Shown: positions 46,988 to 56,268, counted from the stretch's first letter. The stretch: 64,000 nt of DNA from Pseudomonas sp. H1h (GCF_000633255.1 NZ_AYMJ01000015.1:1-64000); one strand, 5' to 3'. The notes: a model not told the origin generated them from the sequence alone. Translations and numbers: made by a program.

Positions 46988-47520
46988 GTGAATTTCCTCC
47001 GCTGCCGACCACCGTCGGCACTGGTTCGCGAAGCAGCCCATGGCTCAAGCGGGTTGCCGGGGTGACGCTCGCACCTCGGCAGTTCGTTTCGCAGGTTTGC
47101 GCGAATAAGGAAACTTCAGTGCTTTCAAGCACTTCGGTTCCCTGATCGATGCAGCACGCCCACTAACGCTACGTAACGGTGGTGAATCACCCGAGTGACA
47201 AAAAACTGTCGCTCATCAACCGCTACGCGTCCCTCCCCTTCAGCAGTACTTCGCCGTATGTCGCAAAGTGAGTGGAACTTTCCTCAAGCCTTTCCGTGCT
47301 CCCTAAAGCGCATGAAACAAAGGCTTTCGTCCTGAACAATGTGCCGGTTTTTGCCAAGCGCATAAGTTTTTTTCGGCATAAGCCTTATGAAAATTTTTTC
47401 TTAGCTACGCTTCAGGATGTTCTTAGCTCTGTTGTTACAAGAGTGAAACGCTTACACCTCAAAATATCGTCAAATATTTGGCGACAGTAACACACCATCA
47501 GGACCAGGGAGATGCACCCC
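46988..47520. promoter_or_regulatory. Divergent promoter region of the adhesin and its secretion operon
   Basis: 533 bases without a gene between divergent start codons. The half nearer the secretion operon (about 47270-47500) is AT-rich. GTCAAATATTTGGC at 47469-47482 is a palindrome that matches nine of the twelve defined positions of the FleQ box as I recall it (GTCAATNNATTGAC), and lies about 39 bases before the TolC-type start codon. FleQ with c-di-GMP controls adhesin genes in Pseudomonas, so it is a plausible regulator. Confidence 0.45.
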
Positions 47521-48885
47521 ATGCGCGTTTTAACCCCCCTCTGCAGCGCGGTTTTGCTGGCCATGGCTTGCACTTCCCAAGCCCAGGCCATGAACCTGAC
47601 CGAAGCGATTCAAAGCACCATCGCCACCCACCCGGAACTCGCCTCGCGAGTCGACGCCAAACTGTCGGCCGATGAGCAGGTGAAGGTGGCCAAGGGTGGC
47701 TTCTATCCTTCCGTCGACCTGAATGCCGCCTACGGGCGTGGCTACAGCGACAACACCAACACCCGCTCGCTGACGCCGAGCGGACACAACACCGAAATTC
47801 TCAACTACACCCAGTCCGAGTTACGCCTTCGGCAAATGATCTTCGACGGTTTCAACACCGCCAACGAGGTCGAACGCACCAAGGGCGTGTCCAACTCGCG
47901 CGCCTACTACGCGCAAGGCACCGCCCAGGATCTGGCCCTGCGCACCATCGAGGTTTACCTCGAAGTGCTCAAGCGTCGTGAACTGGTGACCCTGGCCAAG
48001 AACAACCTGCAAGCGCACTTGCGCGTGAATGATCAGATCGGCCTGCGTACCCAGCGCGGTATCGGCAGCACCGCTGACTCCGATCAGTCGGTCGCCCGTA
48101 AGGCGCTGGCGCAGAACAACCTCGACACCGCTGAAGTCGATCTGGCCGACGCCGAATCGAACTTCTACGCCGTGGTCGGGCGCATGCCCGATGAACTCGA
48201 AGCGCCACCGTCGACCCGCGGCGAAATCCCCACCAGCCTGCCGGAAGCCCAGCAGAGCATGGTCGAGAACAACCCCTACCTGAAATCCGCGCAGGCGGAC
48301 GTGCAGTCGGCCGAGAGCCAGTACGAAGTTGCCAAGTCGCCGTTCTACCCACGCTTCGATGCCGAAGCGGCAGTCGGTGCGAACAACAACGTGCAAGGCG
48401 ATGAAGGCCACGACAACGAATGGCGCGTCGGCGTGATCATGAACTACAACCTGTTCCGCGGCGGCAGCGACAAGGCCCGTCTGGCGTCCGATGCGCACCA
48501 GATCAACCAGGCAATGGACATCCGCAACAATGCCCTGCGTCAGTTGAACGAGAACATTCACCTGGCCTGGAACGCCATGGTCAACGCGAAGAAGCAGACC
48601 CCGACCGCCCGCGAATATGCCGAGACCACCAAACGTGTGCGCGCGGCCTATCAGGATCAGTTCGGCCTTGGCCAACGCACCCTGCTCGACTTGCTCGACA
48701 GTGAAAACGAGCTCTACAACGCCAACCGTCGCTACACCGAAATCCGCTATACCGAGGAGTATTCGATGTACCGCGTGCTGGCAAACATGGGCCAGTTGCT
48801 GAGCAAGCAACGGGTGGTGCTGCCGGCAGATGCGATCGCGGCGACCGAGGTGAAGAACGAGGCGCGCCTGCCTGAACTGAAGTAA
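47521..48885 (+). CDS. TolC-family outer-membrane protein of the adhesin type I secretion system
   Basis: This 454-residue protein has a signal peptide (MRVLTPLCSAVLLAMACTSQ, cleaved near AQA) and two OEP repeats (SELRLRQMIFDGFNTANEVER and VIMNYNLFRGGSDKARLA). It should form the trimeric outer-membrane exit duct for the adhesin. The ATG at 47521 is preferred to that at 47512, because GGGAG directly abuts the first ATG. It is the first gene of a three-gene secretion operon divergent from the adhesin gene. By position it corresponds to LapE or its Map counterpart. Confidence 0.9.
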   Translation: MRVLTPLCSAVLLAMACTSQAQAMNLTEAIQSTIATHPELASRVDAKLSADEQVKVAKGGFYPSVDLNAAYGRGYSDNTNTRSLTPSGHNTEILNYTQSELRLRQMIFDGFNTANEVERTKGVSNSRAYYAQGTAQDLALRTIEVYLEVLKRRELVTLAKNNLQAHLRVNDQIGLRTQRGIGSTADSDQSVARKALAQNNLDTAEVDLADAESNFYAVVGRMPDELEAPPSTRGEIPTSLPEAQQSMVENNPYLKSAQADVQSAESQYEVAKSPFYPRFDAEAAVGANNNVQGDEGHDNEWRVGVIMNYNLFRGGSDKARLASDAHQINQAMDIRNNALRQLNENIHLAWNAMVNAKKQTPTAREYAETTKRVRAAYQDQFGLGQRTLLDLLDSENELYNANRRYTEIRYTEEYSMYRVLANMGQLLSKQRVVLPADAIAATEVKNEARLPELK

Positions 48886-48892
48886 GCAAAAC

Positions 48893-49021
48893 GCTGTGGT
48901 GGGGGAGCTTGTCGGATCGCCGCACCGGCGCGCTCGAGTGCGCAGCGCTCACACTGCCGATTCCGTTAGTTGCACAGGGCTGCTGCGCAGCCCAACGGGA
49001 GCACGCTCCCTCGCCACAGGT
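48893..49021. repeat. REP-type inverted pair inside the secretion operon
   Basis: GCTGTGGTGGGGGAGCTTGT and the inverse CGGGAGCACGCTCCCTCGCC, of the GTGGCGAGGG class, about 85 bases apart. It lies between the TolC-type and ABC genes, where it could dampen downstream expression. Confidence 0.7.
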
Positions 49022-49050
49022 TTTGGGCAAGTCTTACGGAGGCGATCAAT

Positions 49051-51210
49051 ATGACCAGCATGGAACCCGGTAGCACCGGGATCGATCCGCGGTTGAGCTT
49101 CGATGACCCGTTACTCGACGGTCTGTTGATCCTCTGCAAACTCCACGGCGCGACTGTCAGTCGCGCCAGCCTGAGTGCCGGGCTGCCCCTGAACAAGCAA
49201 CGCCTGAGCCTGGACCTGTTGCCCCGTGCAGCGGCCCGGGCCGGTCTGCAGGCGCGCTTGCTGCGGCGTGAACTGAAAGATGTCTCAGCGCTGAATCTGC
49301 CGATTCTGTTGTTGCTCAAGGATGGGCGTACCGCTGTGCTGCGGCGTTTCGCCGACGACGGCAAGGTGCTGATTCTGCCCAGCGAAGCCGATGGCGGCGA
49401 GCAATGGGTCAGCCGTGAAGAGTTGGCCGAACACTACAGCGGCCAGGCCTTGTTCGCCCGTCCGCGCCACGAACTCGAAGACTTGCGTTCACCGCTGGTG
49501 CCGCGGGTCCATGCCTGGTTTCGCGACACCCTGAAGCTGTCGAAATGGCTGTACAGCGATGCGATCCTCGCCAGTTTCCTGATCAATCTGCTGGGCCTGA
49601 TGGTGCCGCTGTTCGTCATGCAGACTTACGACCGCGTGGTGCCCAATCAGGCCACCTCGACCCTGTGGGTATTGGCGATCGGCCTGTTGATCGGCACCGG
49701 TTTCGAACTGGTGCTGCGGGTGGTGCGTGCGCACCTGCTCGACACCGCCGGCAAGAAAACCGATGTGATCCTTTCCGCGACATTATTTGAACGCATCACC
49801 GGCATGGCGATGAAAGCACGGCCAGCCACCATCGGTGGTTTCGCCCAGAGCATTCATGACTTTCAGGGCCTGCGTGAATTCCTCACGGCGGTGACCCTGA
49901 CCAGCCTGATCGACCTGCCCTTCGTGGTGTTGATGCTGGTGGTGATCGGCCTGCTCGGCGGCTGGCTGGTGGTGATTCCGCTGCTGGCGTTTCCGATCAC
50001 GATCATTTTTGCCCTGGCCATTCAGGTGCGCCTGCGTGACACCGTGCAAAAAAGCCTGAGCCTGGGCGCCGAACGTCAGGCGTTGCTGATCGAAACCCTC
50101 GGCGGCCTCGAAACCCTCAAGGCCTGCAGCGCCGAAAGCGAGCGCCAGCACAAGTGGGAAAGCACCCACGGCGCGCTCACCCGCCTCGACAGCCATGCGC
50201 GCAACCTCTCGGCGCTGGCGACCAACGGCACGCTGTTCATCCAGCAGTTTTCCGGGATGGCGACGATTGTCGCCGGGGTCTACAGCATCATCGCCGGCAA
50301 CCTCAGCGTCGGTGCGCTGGTCGCCAGCTACATGCTCGGCAGCCGCGTGCTCGCGCCGCTGGGGCAGATCGCTGGCCTGATCACCCGCTACCAGCAAGCG
50401 CAACTGACGATGAAAAGCACCGACGCGCTGATGGGCCTGCCGCAGGAGCGCGACGGCAAGCAGCGGCCACTGGAACGCACGCAATTGCAAGGTGCGCTGG
50501 ACGTCAGCGGCGTGACGTTTCACTACAACGGCCAGAACGCGCCGGCGTTGAGCAACGTCAGCTTCAGCATGAAACCCGGCGAGCGGATCGGCATCATCGG
50601 CCGCAGCGGCTCGGGCAAAAGCACTTTGGCGCGGCTGGTGATGGGGTTCTATGAACCCGAAGAAGGCCAGTTGCTGCTCGATGGCCTCGACCTGCGACAA
50701 CTGGATGTCGCCGACCTGCGCCAGCAGATCGGTTACGTCGCCCACGACCTGCCGCTGCTGGCCGGCAGCCTGCGCGACAACCTGACCCTCGGTGCACGCT
50801 ACATCAGCGATTCGCGCATGCTCGAGGTCGCCGAACTGACCGGCGTCACCGAACTGGCCCGCCAGCATCCGCAAGGTTTCGACCGCCCGGTGGGCGAGCG
50901 CGGACAACTGCTCTCCGGCGGCCAACGCCAGGCCGTGTTGCTGGCCCGGGCGCTGCTGCTCGACCCGCCGATCATGCTGCTCGACGAACCCACCAGCGCC
51001 ATGGACAACAGCAGCGAAGACCTGCTGCGCCAGAAGCTCCACGGCTGGGTGCAAGGCAAGACGCTGCTGCTGGTCACCCATCGCACCTCGATGCTGAGCC
51101 TGGTGGATCGGTTGTTGGTGCTGGACAACGGACGGGTCGTCGCTGACGGCCCGAAAGAAGCGGTCATCGATGCACTGCGCAAGGGCCGTGTCGGCTCGGC
51201 GGCGGTCTAG
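49051..51210 (+). CDS. Type I secretion ABC transporter with inactive-type peptidase (CLD) domain
   Basis: This 719-residue protein, the length of LapB, has an N-terminal C39-like domain (LLDGLLILCKLHG to about 140) without the catalytic Cys-His arrangement. Six membrane helices follow, then an ATPase domain with Walker A GRSGSGKST, signature LLSGGQRQA and Walker B IMLLDEPTSAMD. It exports the adhesin. The sequence differs at many positions from LapB as I recall it, supporting a paralogous (Map) system. The ATG at 49051 follows CGGAGGCG. Confidence 0.9.
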   Translation: MTSMEPGSTGIDPRLSFDDPLLDGLLILCKLHGATVSRASLSAGLPLNKQRLSLDLLPRAAARAGLQARLLRRELKDVSALNLPILLLLKDGRTAVLRRFADDGKVLILPSEADGGEQWVSREELAEHYSGQALFARPRHELEDLRSPLVPRVHAWFRDTLKLSKWLYSDAILASFLINLLGLMVPLFVMQTYDRVVPNQATSTLWVLAIGLLIGTGFELVLRVVRAHLLDTAGKKTDVILSATLFERITGMAMKARPATIGGFAQSIHDFQGLREFLTAVTLTSLIDLPFVVLMLVVIGLLGGWLVVIPLLAFPITIIFALAIQVRLRDTVQKSLSLGAERQALLIETLGGLETLKACSAESERQHKWESTHGALTRLDSHARNLSALATNGTLFIQQFSGMATIVAGVYSIIAGNLSVGALVASYMLGSRVLAPLGQIAGLITRYQQAQLTMKSTDALMGLPQERDGKQRPLERTQLQGALDVSGVTFHYNGQNAPALSNVSFSMKPGERIGIIGRSGSGKSTLARLVMGFYEPEEGQLLLDGLDLRQLDVADLRQQIGYVAHDLPLLAGSLRDNLTLGARYISDSRMLEVAELTGVTELARQHPQGFDRPVGERGQLLSGGQRQAVLLARALLLDPPIMLLDEPTSAMDNSSEDLLRQKLHGWVQGKTLLLVTHRTSMLSLVDRLLVLDNGRVVADGPKEAVIDALRKGRVGSAAV

Positions 51211-51219
51211 GAGTTGCCC

Positions 51220-52581
51220 ATGTCAGCTGCATCCGATGGCAAATCACGCGGCTACTTCGACAGTTTCGGCAAAAGCGCCGAAGCCGAGTTCATGCCCGAA
51301 ACCGCCGGCGCGTCCTTGCAGGACTCGCCGCGCTGGTCGCGGATCACCGTGTGGCTGGCGGCGGCGCTGTTGATCAGTGCGCTGGTCTGGGCCAAGTTCG
51401 CGGTGCTTGAAGAAGTGACCATGGGCGAAGGCAAGGCGATCCCATCGAGCAAGGTCCAGGTGATCCAGAACCTTGAGGGCGGCATCGTTACCGAGATTTT
51501 TGTGCGTGAAGGGCAAATGGTGAACAAGGGCGACAAGCTGTTGCGCCTGGATGACACGCGCTTCCTGTCGAACAAGGGTGAGAGCGAGGCCGACCGTTAC
51601 GCCCTGACCGCGCAAGTCGAACGCCTCTCCGCCGAAGCCGAGGGGCGCCCGCTCAAGCTGTCTGACGAGGTGGTTGCCAAGGCACCACAGGTCGCCGAAG
51701 ACGAACGGGCGCTGTACGACCAGCGCCAACGGCGCCTGGCCAGTGAGCAACGCACCCTCACCGAACAGCTGCGGCAGAAGACGCAGGAGCTGGCGGAGTT
51801 TCGCTCCAAACAAGGTCAGTACAGCTCCAGCCTGGCGCTGCTGCAGCAAGAGATGAACATGTCCGCGCCGCTGGTCGGCACCGGCGCGGTATCGCCAGTG
51901 GAAATCCTGCGGCTCAAGCGCAGCGCGGTGGAGATTCGTGGCTCGCTGAACGCGACGACGCTGGCGATCCCCCGTGCCGAATCGGCGATCAACGAGATCA
52001 AGAGCAAGATCGACGAATCGGAACAGACCTTCCGCTCCGACGCCGCCAAGGACCTCAATCAGAAGCGCACCGACCTGTCGAAAATCACCGCCTCGAGCAT
52101 CGCAATCGACGATCGCGTCAGCCGCACCACCGTGACCTCGCCGGTGCACGGGGTGATCAAGCAGCTCAAGGTCAACACCATCGGCGGCGTGGTGCAGCCG
52201 GGCAGCGACATGGTGGAAATCGTGCCGCTGGAAGACAACCTGCTGATCGAAGCCAAGGTTCGTCCGCAGGACGTTGCGTTCCTGCACCCGGGCCAGAAAG
52301 CCATGGTCAAGTTCAGTGCCTATGACTACACGATCTACGGCGGGCTGAGCGCGAAACTGGAGCTGATCGGCGCCGACACCATCACCGATGACAAGGGCAA
52401 CAGCTTCTATCTGATTCAGGTCAGGACCGATAAAAACCATTTGGGCGGGGATGTGAAACCGCTGCTGATCATCCCGGGGATGGTGGCGACGGTGGACATT
52501 ATTACCGGGGAAAAAAGCGTGCTGGATTATCTGCTGAAACCGGTGCTGAAGGCGCGGACCGAGGCGATGCGCGAGCGGTAG
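51220..52581 (+). CDS. HlyD-family membrane fusion protein of the adhesin type I secretion system
   Basis: This 453-residue periplasmic adaptor has a short cytosolic N-terminus, one membrane helix (ITVWLAAALLISALVWAKFA) and a lipoyl/biotinyl-like half (QVIQNLEGGIVTEIFVREGQ). A long coiled coil and the second half-motif follow (RTTVTSPVHGVIKQLKVN), then the C-terminal HlyD signature (PGMVATVDIITGEKSVLDYL). It bridges the ABC protein and the TolC-type duct. The ATG at 51220 is nine bases after the ABC gene stop. Confidence 0.92.
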   Translation: MSAASDGKSRGYFDSFGKSAEAEFMPETAGASLQDSPRWSRITVWLAAALLISALVWAKFAVLEEVTMGEGKAIPSSKVQVIQNLEGGIVTEIFVREGQMVNKGDKLLRLDDTRFLSNKGESEADRYALTAQVERLSAEAEGRPLKLSDEVVAKAPQVAEDERALYDQRQRRLASEQRTLTEQLRQKTQELAEFRSKQGQYSSSLALLQQEMNMSAPLVGTGAVSPVEILRLKRSAVEIRGSLNATTLAIPRAESAINEIKSKIDESEQTFRSDAAKDLNQKRTDLSKITASSIAIDDRVSRTTVTSPVHGVIKQLKVNTIGGVVQPGSDMVEIVPLEDNLLIEAKVRPQDVAFLHPGQKAMVKFSAYDYTIYGGLSAKLELIGADTITDDKGNSFYLIQVRTDKNHLGGDVKPLLIIPGMVATVDIITGEKSVLDYLLKPVLKARTEAMRER

Positions 52582-52616
52582 ACACTGCGAACAGTGCACA
52601 GATAGATCTGACGCAT

Positions 52617-52713
52617 TCGCGAGCAGGCTCGCTCCCACAAGGGGATGTGAGGTGAACACAGCGTTTGTGCGCACCTTCGATCAAATGTGGGAGCGAGCCT
52701 GCTCGCGAAGAGG
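52617..52713. repeat. REP pair (REPIN)
   Basis: TTCGCGAGCAGGCTCGCTCC and the inverse GAGCGAGCCTGCTCGCGAAG, between the convergent HlyD and DTW-domain genes. Confidence 0.88.
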
Positions 52714-52729
52714 CCAGCTCAGGCAACGA

Positions 52730-53326
52730 CTATCTGTCCCCATGATTACGCTGAAAAACCTCCTCCCCCATCGCCGCAATCTGCCCCTCGATCAACGCCT
52801 CGAACGGCTTGAGCAACGGCGTAAACGTCGTCGGCGCCTCGAGGGTTTCCAGCGCCTGCACGATCGCCTCGATGGTCGACAACGCCCCCGGCCCCGGCGC
52901 CTTGCGCAACCGATACCGCGACACCCCGCCCTCGGCCAGCGTCACCCGGGGCAGCGCCGCCAGCAGCGGATTGAGATGGAGCATCTTGCGCGCCTTGCGC
53001 CAGGTGCCATCCGGCACCACCAGCAGCAGCGGCTCAGCGGATTCGCTGTAAGCCTGCATCGGCTGCGCATCGTCGGCAGGAAACAGCAACCGCGTCTGAT
53101 ACCCCGGTCGGCTGAGCAGCGCCGGCAGATCCTCGAATACCTCACCGACGATCAGCTCGGCGTTAGTCAGACCCAGCGCCGCCAGTCGCGCCGTGTTCAG
53201 CGCGTGATTGACCTCGCTCGGGTGCTGCAACAGCAACACCCGGGTGCGGCTGTCGAGGCTCGGGATCAGCGGGCACAGGCAATGGGTTTGTGGGCGCAGG
53301 CAGCGCGGGCATTGGGGTCTGGACAT
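52730..53326 (-). CDS. tapT: tRNA-uridine aminocarboxypropyltransferase (DTW domain, TapT/YfiP-like)
   Basis: This 198-residue protein has N-terminal zinc cysteines (PQCPRCLRPQTHCLCP), then RVLLLQHPSEVNHALNTARL and the DTW region PDGTWRKARKM, all typical of the DTW enzymes that add the acp group to U47 of tRNA. The ATG at 53326 starts MSRPQC. It follows gbuR on the same strand with only four bases between, so it is probably translated from the gbuR transcript. Confidence 0.88.
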   Translation of the reverse strand: MSRPQCPRCLRPQTHCLCPLIPSLDSRTRVLLLQHPSEVNHALNTARLAALGLTNAELIVGEVFEDLPALLSRPGYQTRLLFPADDAQPMQAYSESAEPLLLVVPDGTWRKARKMLHLNPLLAALPRVTLAEGGVSRYRLRKAPGPGALSTIEAIVQALETLEAPTTFTPLLKPFEALIEGQIAAMGEEVFQRNHGDR

Positions 53327-53330
53327 GTTC

Positions 53331-54224
53331 TCAGGCCTGATTGAGCTGTGCTTTGAGCAAGTCACGGAAAGTCTGGATCAGCGGCTCGCGGCTGCGGCCC
53401 CGGCGCATGATCATCGAAAACGGCGCCTGATAACCGAAGGTCGCCGGCAGCAACACGCGCAGGTCACCCTTGTCGGCCCAGGCCTGAGCGTAGTGCTCCG
53501 GCAAGTAACCGATGTAGGCGCCAGACAGCACCAGAATCAGTTGCGCCTCCATACTTTCCACAGTCGCCGCGCTGTGTTTGAAACCGTGCCGCGCCAGTTC
53601 CGCCTGGCTCCAGTAACCCCGGCCGACCATGCGCTGCTGGGTGATGACCTGCTCGGGAATCCGCCGCTCGTTGAACAACGGGTGCCGGCTGCTGCAATAC
53701 AGCCAGTGCTGCTCGCGGTACAGCGGCATGTAGACCAGACCGCTCATGCGCGTCGAGAACGCGCCGATGGCCAGATCGAGGCGGTTGTCCTGCACGCCGA
53801 GTTGCAGCTCATACGGGCTCATCACCGAAAGATGCAAATGCACCGCCGGGTGTTCCTGACTGTAGGCGCCGATGGCTTCGGCGAACGGCAAAGCCTTGTC
53901 ACTGACCGTGGAGTCGATCACCCCAAGGTTGAGCGTGCCACGCAGCTCACCCTTGAGCGCGGCGGCGTACTGCTCGAAGCCTTCGAGTTCGGCCAGCAGG
54001 CGCAGGGTTTCCTGATGGAACAGCTCACCCTTGCTGGTCAGGCTGAACCCGCCCCGCCCGCGATGGCACAACACCAGACCGAGCGCCGCTTCGAGCTGGC
54101 TCATGTAGGTGCTGATCGCCGAGGTCGACAGGTTGAGTTCCTGCTGCGCATTGGCGAAGCCCTGATGCCGCACGACGCTGACGAAGATGCGCAATAGTTT
54201 CAGGTCAGGTAAAGCGTTGGCCAT
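53331..54224 (-). CDS. gbuR: LysR-family regulator GbuR-like
   Basis: This 297-residue protein has an N-terminal winged helix (LLRIFVSVVRHQGFANAQQE, LNLSTSAISTYMSQLE) and a LysR effector domain. It is divergent from gbuA, in the arrangement I recall for P. aeruginosa gbuR-gbuA, where GbuR induces guanidinobutyrase with 4-guanidinobutyrate. The ATG at 54224 begins MANALPDLK. The gap to gbuA holds a REP pair. Confidence 0.75.
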   Translation of the reverse strand: MANALPDLKLLRIFVSVVRHQGFANAQQELNLSTSAISTYMSQLEAALGLVLCHRGRGGFSLTSKGELFHQETLRLLAELEGFEQYAAALKGELRGTLNLGVIDSTVSDKALPFAEAIGAYSQEHPAVHLHLSVMSPYELQLGVQDNRLDLAIGAFSTRMSGLVYMPLYREQHWLYCSSRHPLFNERRIPEQVITQQRMVGRGYWSQAELARHGFKHSAATVESMEAQLILVLSGAYIGYLPEHYAQAWADKGDLRVLLPATFGYQAPFSMIMRRGRSREPLIQTFRDLLKAQLNQA

Positions 54225-54564
54225 GTCTACTCCATCACAAGAAACACACGGTGCGTCTGGAAACACACCCTCCCTGTGGGAGCGGGCTTGCTCGCGAAGG
54301 CGTCGTGTCAGTTGACATCCATGATGCTGACACACCGTATTCGCGAGCAAGCCCGCTCCCACAGGGGCATCCTGTTCACCCCGGTGAACAGCACTGAGTC
54401 TATCTCCAGCCTCGGCATTAGTTTAGAAAAATCTGAACTAAGTATTTGCCCGTAGCGATTCTTCCCCCCCACTACATTTCGCAGAATCGACCCCACAGCG
54501 GCGTCCGAACCTGTGTTGAACGGTGCGCCGACATAAATAAAACAAAGACGATGAGGCCCTACCC
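54225..54564. promoter_or_regulatory. gbuR-gbuA divergent promoter region with REP pair
   Basis: 340 bases without a gene. A REP pair lies at 54273-54366 (TGTGGGAGCGGGCTTGCTCG and its inverse). The stretch from about 54410 to 54545 should hold the gbuA promoter and the LysR-type binding site, but I could not assign a clear T-N11-A box. Confidence 0.5.
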
Positions 54565-55515
54565 GTGGACAAGATTCTTCACCAACCACTGGGCGGCAAC
54601 GAAATGCCGCGCTTCGGCGGCATCGCCACCATGCTCCGACTCCCCCATGTACCGACCGCTGCCGGCCTGGACGCTGCCTTCGTTGGCGTGCCTCTGGACA
54701 TCGGTACTTCGCTGCGCCCAGGCACCCGCTTCGGGCCACGCGACATCCGCACCGAATCGGTGATGATCCGCCCGTACAACATGGCCACCGGCGCCGCCCC
54801 GTTCGACTCGCTGTCGGTCGCCGACATCGGTGACGTGGCGATCAACACCTTCAACCTGCTCGACGCCGTGCGCATCATCGAAGAAGCCTACGACAACATC
54901 CTTGAGCACAACGTGATCCCGATGACCTTGGGGGGTGATCACACCATCACCCTGCCGATCCTGCGGGCGATTCATAAAAAGCACGGCAAGGTCGGTCTGG
55001 TGCACATCGATGCACACGCTGACGTCAACGATCACATGTTCGGCGAGAAGATCGCTCACGGTACGACCTTCCGTCGCGCCGTCGAAGAAGGTCTGCTGGA
55101 CTGCGACCGCGTGGTGCAGATTGGTCTGCGCGCGCAGGGCTATACCGCTGACGACTTCAACTGGAGCCGCGATCAGGGCTTCCGCGTCGTGCAAGCCGAA
55201 GAGTGCTGGCACAAGTCGCTGGCACCGCTAATGGCCGAAGTGCGCGAAAAAGTCGGCGGCGGCCCGGTGTACCTGAGCTTTGACATCGACGGCATCGACC
55301 CGGCCTGGGCGCCGGGCACCGGCACCCCGGAAATCGGAGGTCTGACGACCATTCAGGCGATTGAAATCGTCCGTGGCTGCCAGGGCCTCGACCTGATCGG
55401 CTGCGATCTGGTAGAAGTCTCGCCCGCTTATGACACCACCGGCAACACCTCGCTGCTGGCCGCCAACCTGCTGTACGAAATGCTCTGCGTACTGCCTGGC
55501 GTGGTCCACCGCTGA
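54565..55515 (+). CDS. gbuA: Guanidinobutyrase (agmatinase family ureohydrolase)
   Basis: GbuA hydrolyses 4-guanidinobutyrate to 4-aminobutyrate and urea in arginine breakdown. The 316-residue ureohydrolase has all the Mn ligands: H126 (GGDHT), D149, H151 and D153 (DAHAD), and D240 and D242 (SFDIDGIDPAWAPG). It starts with GTG at 54565 after GATGAGG. A divergent LysR regulator and downstream permeases match the gbu locus order; from sequence alone agmatinase or guanidinopropionase cannot be excluded. Confidence 0.8.
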   Translation: MDKILHQPLGGNEMPRFGGIATMLRLPHVPTAAGLDAAFVGVPLDIGTSLRPGTRFGPRDIRTESVMIRPYNMATGAAPFDSLSVADIGDVAINTFNLLDAVRIIEEAYDNILEHNVIPMTLGGDHTITLPILRAIHKKHGKVGLVHIDAHADVNDHMFGEKIAHGTTFRRAVEEGLLDCDRVVQIGLRAQGYTADDFNWSRDQGFRVVQAEECWHKSLAPLMAEVREKVGGGPVYLSFDIDGIDPAWAPGTGTPEIGGLTTIQAIEIVRGCQGLDLIGCDLVEVSPAYDTTGNTSLLAANLLYEMLCVLPGVVHR

Positions 55516-55525
55516 GGGTTCGGTC

Positions 55526-55957
55526 ATGAACGAACGTGATCAGGTTCTGAAGGCGGCCGCCGGTCTGGTGTCGGCTTTCGCACGCAACGATCGCGAGGCT
55601 TACTTCGGCGCGTTCAGCGCCGATGCGAGCTTCGTGTTCTACACCCTCGAACAGCCCCTGCTGTCGCGCGATGCCTATCAGGCGTTGTGGGACAGCTGGC
55701 GCGCCGAGGATGGCTTCGAGGTGCTTTCCTGCACCTCAAGCAACGCCTTCGTCAGCCTGCAGGGTGACGTGGCGGTGTTTATCCATGACGTGGCCACCGA
55801 GCTGCGCATGCAAGGGGAGCAACACTTCAGCCAGGAGCGCGAGACGATTGTTTTCAAGAAACAAGCGTCGAGCCTAGAACAACAAGGCCATTGGCTGGCC
55901 TGCCATGAACATTTGTCCGCAATGCCGGAAGGGCTGCCATCCCCTAGGGTCTGCTGA
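55526..55957 (+). CDS. SnoaL-like (NTF2-fold) protein with element-derived C-terminus
   Basis: This 143-residue protein of the SnoaL/DUF4440 fold has an N-terminal helix pair (LKAAAGLVSAFARNDREAYF) and a beta-sheet with DVAVFIHDVATELR and ERETIVFKK. It probably binds a small ligand; function unknown. It sits ten bases after gbuA, as in the gbu locus I recall. The last codons (RVC and stop) lie inside the inverted repeat of the inserted 264-bp element, so the original C-terminus has been replaced. Confidence 0.75.
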   Translation: MNERDQVLKAAAGLVSAFARNDREAYFGAFSADASFVFYTLEQPLLSRDAYQALWDSWRAEDGFEVLSCTSSNAFVSLQGDVAVFIHDVATELRMQGEQHFSQERETIVFKKQASSLEQQGHWLACHEHLSAMPEGLPSPRVC

Positions 55958-56210
55958 CGTTGGGTGACGACCGCGACGGAGACCCATTTGGCGCAGGGCA
56001 AGGCGCGAGGAACGCAGTTTGGTTGTTCCAAATAAGTTCCGAGCAACGCAGCCCTGCGCCAAATGGGTCCCGTCCCTTCGGGTTGCGCGCCAAAGTGCGC
56101 GAGGCTGCGTTGCGGGATTTGCCAAGGGAACAACCATGGGCGGCATCCCGCGCCTTGCCTCGCGCACTTTGGCGCAGCAACGCGGTTCGCCACCCAACGT
56201 CAGCAGACCC
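55947..56210. mobile_element. 264-bp MITE-like element with 20-bp terminal inverted repeats and TA flanks
   Basis: The ends GGGTCTGCTGACGTTGGGTG (55947-55966) and CACCCAACGTCAGCAGACCC (56191-56210) are perfect inverted repeats. They are flanked on both sides by TA (55945-55946 and 56211-56212), the target duplication of IS630/mariner-type elements. Inside lie two further perfect palindromes: 19-bp arms at 55981-55999/56051-56069 and at 56087-56105/56157-56175. No transposase is encoded, so it would need one in trans. The left end has replaced the 3' end of the SnoaL-like gene. Confidence 0.8.
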
Positions 56211-56268
56211 TATCCAAGACAGGTGACGCTCACGCACGATGAGCGCGCCTTTATGATCGGAGCAGATC

